Below are positions 6,397 through 8,287 of a stretch of DNA of 8,287 nt, piece after piece (position 1 is the first letter of the stretch; every line of letters starts with the position of its first letter). Under the pieces are notes generated by a model, which was given only the letters and a program-made list of their open reading frames with translations, was not told where the DNA came from and did not search any database. Source of the DNA: an uncultured Lachnospiraceae bacterium (GTDB taxonomy: Bacteria; Bacillota; Clostridia; Lachnospirales; Lachnospiraceae); contig UQVK01000128.1 of the NCBI GenBank assembly GCA_900544445.1, forward strand, positions 1-8,287. Direction: 5' to 3'. Both the position numbers and the translations under genes were made by a program.

Positions 6397-6445
6397 AAAA
6401 AAGGGGCCGTGCATACGGCAGTTCACCATATACCGGCCCTTTTTT
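6397..6445 (-). terminator. Terminator-like hairpin between fucI and the kinase (possible partial terminator or attenuator)
   Basis: The arms AAAAAAGGGGCCG (6397-6409) and CGGCCCTTTTTT (6434-6445) are complementary apart from one extra G. On the minus strand the structure reads A6, GGGCCG, a 24-base loop, CGGCCCC, T6. It starts 23 bases after the fucI stop. A competing small hairpin (GCCG/CGGC) can form inside, using part of the same arm. Only 24 bases separate the T-run from the kinase ATG, too few for a separate promoter, so the kinase probably relies on read-through. Confidence 0.7.
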
Positions 6446-6468
6446 CTTATCTTTCCTGACTGCTCTTT

Positions 6469-8262
6469 TTATTTATACAGCGGTCCGTACGCGGCGCAGG
6501 CTCTGTAATCCTGTCCTTCCTTGTCCATGCCGAAGGCATTCCAGGCGGACGGGCGGAAAATCTTTTCTTCCGGAACGTTATGCATGCTCACCGGAATCCG
6601 GAGCATGGAGCACATGGTGATCAGATCCGCACCGATATGTCCATAGCTGATCGCTCCATGGTTGGCGCCCCAGTTGTTCATCACATCATAAGCCGTTTTG
6701 AAGGCTCCCTTTCCAGTGGTTCTGGGTGCGAACCAGGTGCACGGCCAGGTGTAGTCCGTTCTCTTCCAGAGCTTGTCGGTCACCTCTGCCGGAAGCTTCA
6801 CCGTCCAGCCCTCTGCGATCTGAAGTACAGGTCCAAGGCCCTTCACCAGATTCAGACGGATCATGGTAACAGGCATTTCCGCTTCGGTCACAAAACGGGA
6901 GGAATATCCGCCTCCGCGGAAGTATCCGAAGTCCGCCTCGTTCCAGGTGGTAGCTCCCATGATGGCCTTCTGATCCTCTTCGGTGATTTCATACCAGGGC
7001 TTCATCACATTGTTTCCATCCGCATCCTTCGCCTGTCCATTGGCATCCAGGCAGGCCGCTCCGGAATTGATCAGGTGAATGAATCCGCCCGCTTCCTTCG
7101 CAACGCCTTCCACTTCGTAACCTGTGGCCTTCTTCACCGCCTCAGGGCTCCAGTAGGTACGCACATCCGCAAAAATCTGCGCCCGGTTGGTCAGAAGCTT
7201 CATGAACAGCATGCCGAGACCGTTCAGCACATCGTTTTCCGTCGCCAGCACATAAGGCTCTCTCGCACCGTTCCAGTCAAAGGAAGTATTCAGCATGGCC
7301 TCCGCGAAATCTGCATTGGGATAAAAGTCCGTCCACTGACGCTGTCCCTGGAAGCCCGCTGCGATGGCGTTGTGGCCAACCATTTCTTCTTCGCGTCCTT
7401 CAGGAAGGTTCTTGTTGCCGTTCATCAGATCCTTGATGATGCACATCATCTTCACGACGAACTCCCAGTCCTTATCCTTCTCTTCTCTGTTTTTCTGCAC
7501 CGATTCCGGATTCTTGTCAAATCCTTCGATGCAGTTTGCCTTCGTCCAGGCCAGCGCCTTTTCAAACTCTGCCTGATCGTAGATACCCTCTGTCATGCGG
7601 CGGATGATTTCCACCTCGTCCACGGACTCCACGCGCATGCCAAGATATTCTTCAATAAAAGCAGGATCGATGATGGAGCCGCCGATTCCCATACAAATGG
7701 AACCGATCTGCAGGTAGGATTTGCCCCGCATGGTGGCGACTGCAACCGCCGCCCGGCCGAAGCGCAGCAGCTTCTCCGCCACATCCTCCGGGATCTCCGT
7801 TTCATCCATATCCTGTACATCATGTCCGTAAATGCCGAAAGCGGGAAGTCCCTTCTGCGCATGGGTGGCCAGCACGCTCGCCAGATATACCGCGCCGGGA
7901 CGCTCCGTTCCGTTAAATCCCCACACGCCCTTGATCGTCTTGGGATCCATATCCATGGTCTCTGCTCCGTAGCACCAGCAGGGCGTAACCGTCAGCGTAA
8001 TATCCACGCCCGCCTTCCGGAACTTGTCCGCGCAGGCAGCCGCCTCTCCCACACGTCCGATGGTAGTATCAGCGATGATTACTTTCACCGGCTCCCCATT
8101 GGAATAGCGCAGATTCTCGGTAAACAGCTTCGCCGCAGACTTCGCCATATTCATCGTCTGCTCCTCCAGCGACTCTCTTACCTTCAGATAGCCCCTTCTG
8201 CCGTCAATCGTCGGACGGATTCCGATCACCGGATAGTCCCCCACATACCTGTTTTCTGCCAT
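6469..8262 (-). CDS. fucI: L-fucose isomerase
   Basis: A 597-residue cytoplasmic ketol isomerase converting L-fucose to L-fuculose, the first step of fucose catabolism; family members also act on D-arabinose. It matches E. coli FucI (591 residues) nearly end to end. The recognisable blocks are [10 protein letters not shown] (14-23), [14 protein letters not shown] (28-41), [15 protein letters not shown] (93-107), [14 protein letters not shown] (115-128), [15 protein letters not shown] (298-312), [10 protein letters not shown] (340-349), [12 protein letters not shown] (364-375), [10 protein letters not shown] (448-457) and NWGANHG (530-536), ending in YGPLYK. The Mn-binding residues of the E. 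coli enzyme (E337, D361, H528) correspond to E342, D366 and H535, all present. The start is taken as ATG at 8262 because GGAGG lies 5 bases upstream; ATG at 8274, four codons earlier, lacks a good site. It precedes the kinase by 96 bases. The promoter and any upstream fuc genes lie beyond the window. Confidence 0.97.
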   Translation of the reverse strand: MAENRYVGDYPVIGIRPTIDGRRGYLKVRESLEEQTMNMAKSAAKLFTENLRYSNGEPVKVIIADTTIGRVGEAAACADKFRKAGVDITLTVTPCWCYGAETMDMDPKTIKGVWGFNGTERPGAVYLASVLATHAQKGLPAFGIYGHDVQDMDETEIPEDVAEKLLRFGRAAVAVATMRGKSYLQIGSICMGIGGSIIDPAFIEEYLGMRVESVDEVEIIRRMTEGIYDQAEFEKALAWTKANCIEGFDKNPESVQKNREEKDKDWEFVVKMMCIIKDLMNGNKNLPEGREEEMVGHNAIAAGFQGQRQWTDFYPNADFAEAMLNTSFDWNGAREPYVLATENDVLNGLGMLFMKLLTNRAQIFADVRTYWSPEAVKKATGYEVEGVAKEAGGFIHLINSGAACLDANGQAKDADGNNVMKPWYEITEEDQKAIMGATTWNEADFGYFRGGGYSSRFVTEAEMPVTMIRLNLVKGLGPVLQIAEGWTVKLPAEVTDKLWKRTDYTWPCTWFAPRTTGKGAFKTAYDVMNNWGANHGAISYGHIGADLITMCSMLRIPVSMHNVPEEKIFRPSAWNAFGMDKEGQDYRACAAYGPLYK

Positions 8263-8267
8263 TTTTT

Positions 8268-8272
8268 CCTCC
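8268..8272 (-). promoter_or_regulatory. Ribosome binding site setting the fucI start at 8262
   Basis: GGAGG on the minus strand, followed by five A and then ATG at 8262. It overlaps the alternative ATG at 8274-8272, which makes that upstream start less likely. Confidence 0.75.
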
Positions 8273-8287
8273 ATTTCTGCCTGTAAC

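Noticed and set aside
6373..6429. N-terminal extension of the kinase to an ATG at 6429
   Set aside because: The extension runs through the fucI-kinase hairpin and lacks family similarity, while ATG at 6372 has a good ribosome binding site and matches the usual kinase N-terminus.
6580..8286. A 568-residue open frame on the plus strand opposite fucI
   Set aside because: It lies antisense to a full-length, motif-complete L-fucose isomerase, its translation is rich in His and Arg with no recognisable domain, and it has the look of an open antisense frame in GC-rich DNA.

Overview
The window looks like chromosomal DNA from an anaerobic, gut-type Clostridia, most likely a Lachnospiraceae member. 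This is inferred from moderately high GC, strong AGGAGG-type ribosome binding sites, compact single-strand gene layout with simple hairpin terminators, and the gene content (fucose catabolism, a UroD-like methyltransferase-fold protein, an Old Yellow Enzyme relative). The genus cannot be fixed from the sequence alone. All six protein-coding genes lie on the minus strand, so transcription runs from high to low coordinates.

Region A (8262 to 3495) is an L-fucose utilisation block: L-fucose isomerase (fucI), an FGGY sugar kinase of the rhamnulokinase type, and a GH29 alpha-L-fucosidase with no signal peptide. Together they would release L-fucose inside the cell from imported fucosylated glycans, isomerise it to L-fuculose and phosphorylate it. 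The aldolase (fucA), lactaldehyde reductase, transporter and regulator are not in the window; some may lie upstream beyond base 8287. A terminator-like hairpin sits between fucI and the kinase, and a second hairpin follows the fucosidase.

Region B (3345 to 2611) is plsC, a 1-acyl-glycerol-3-phosphate acyltransferase of phospholipid synthesis. It appears unrelated to its neighbours. It has its own candidate promoter and a strong terminator.

Region C (2390 to 62) is a two-gene operon with a candidate promoter, a small hairpin in the 5' leader, overlapping genes and a perfect 16-bp stem terminator. It encodes a URO-D-superfamily protein that is not a true uroporphyrinogen decarboxylase, and a divergent Old Yellow Enzyme-family oxidoreductase. 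The latter has a K-x-x-H active-site motif and a four-cysteine tail but lacks the usual C-terminal nucleotide-binding domains. This pair is the least understood part of the window. Its substrate is unknown, and it may act on a methylated or unsaturated small molecule.

No rRNA, tRNA, CRISPR array, insertion sequence or phage gene was seen.
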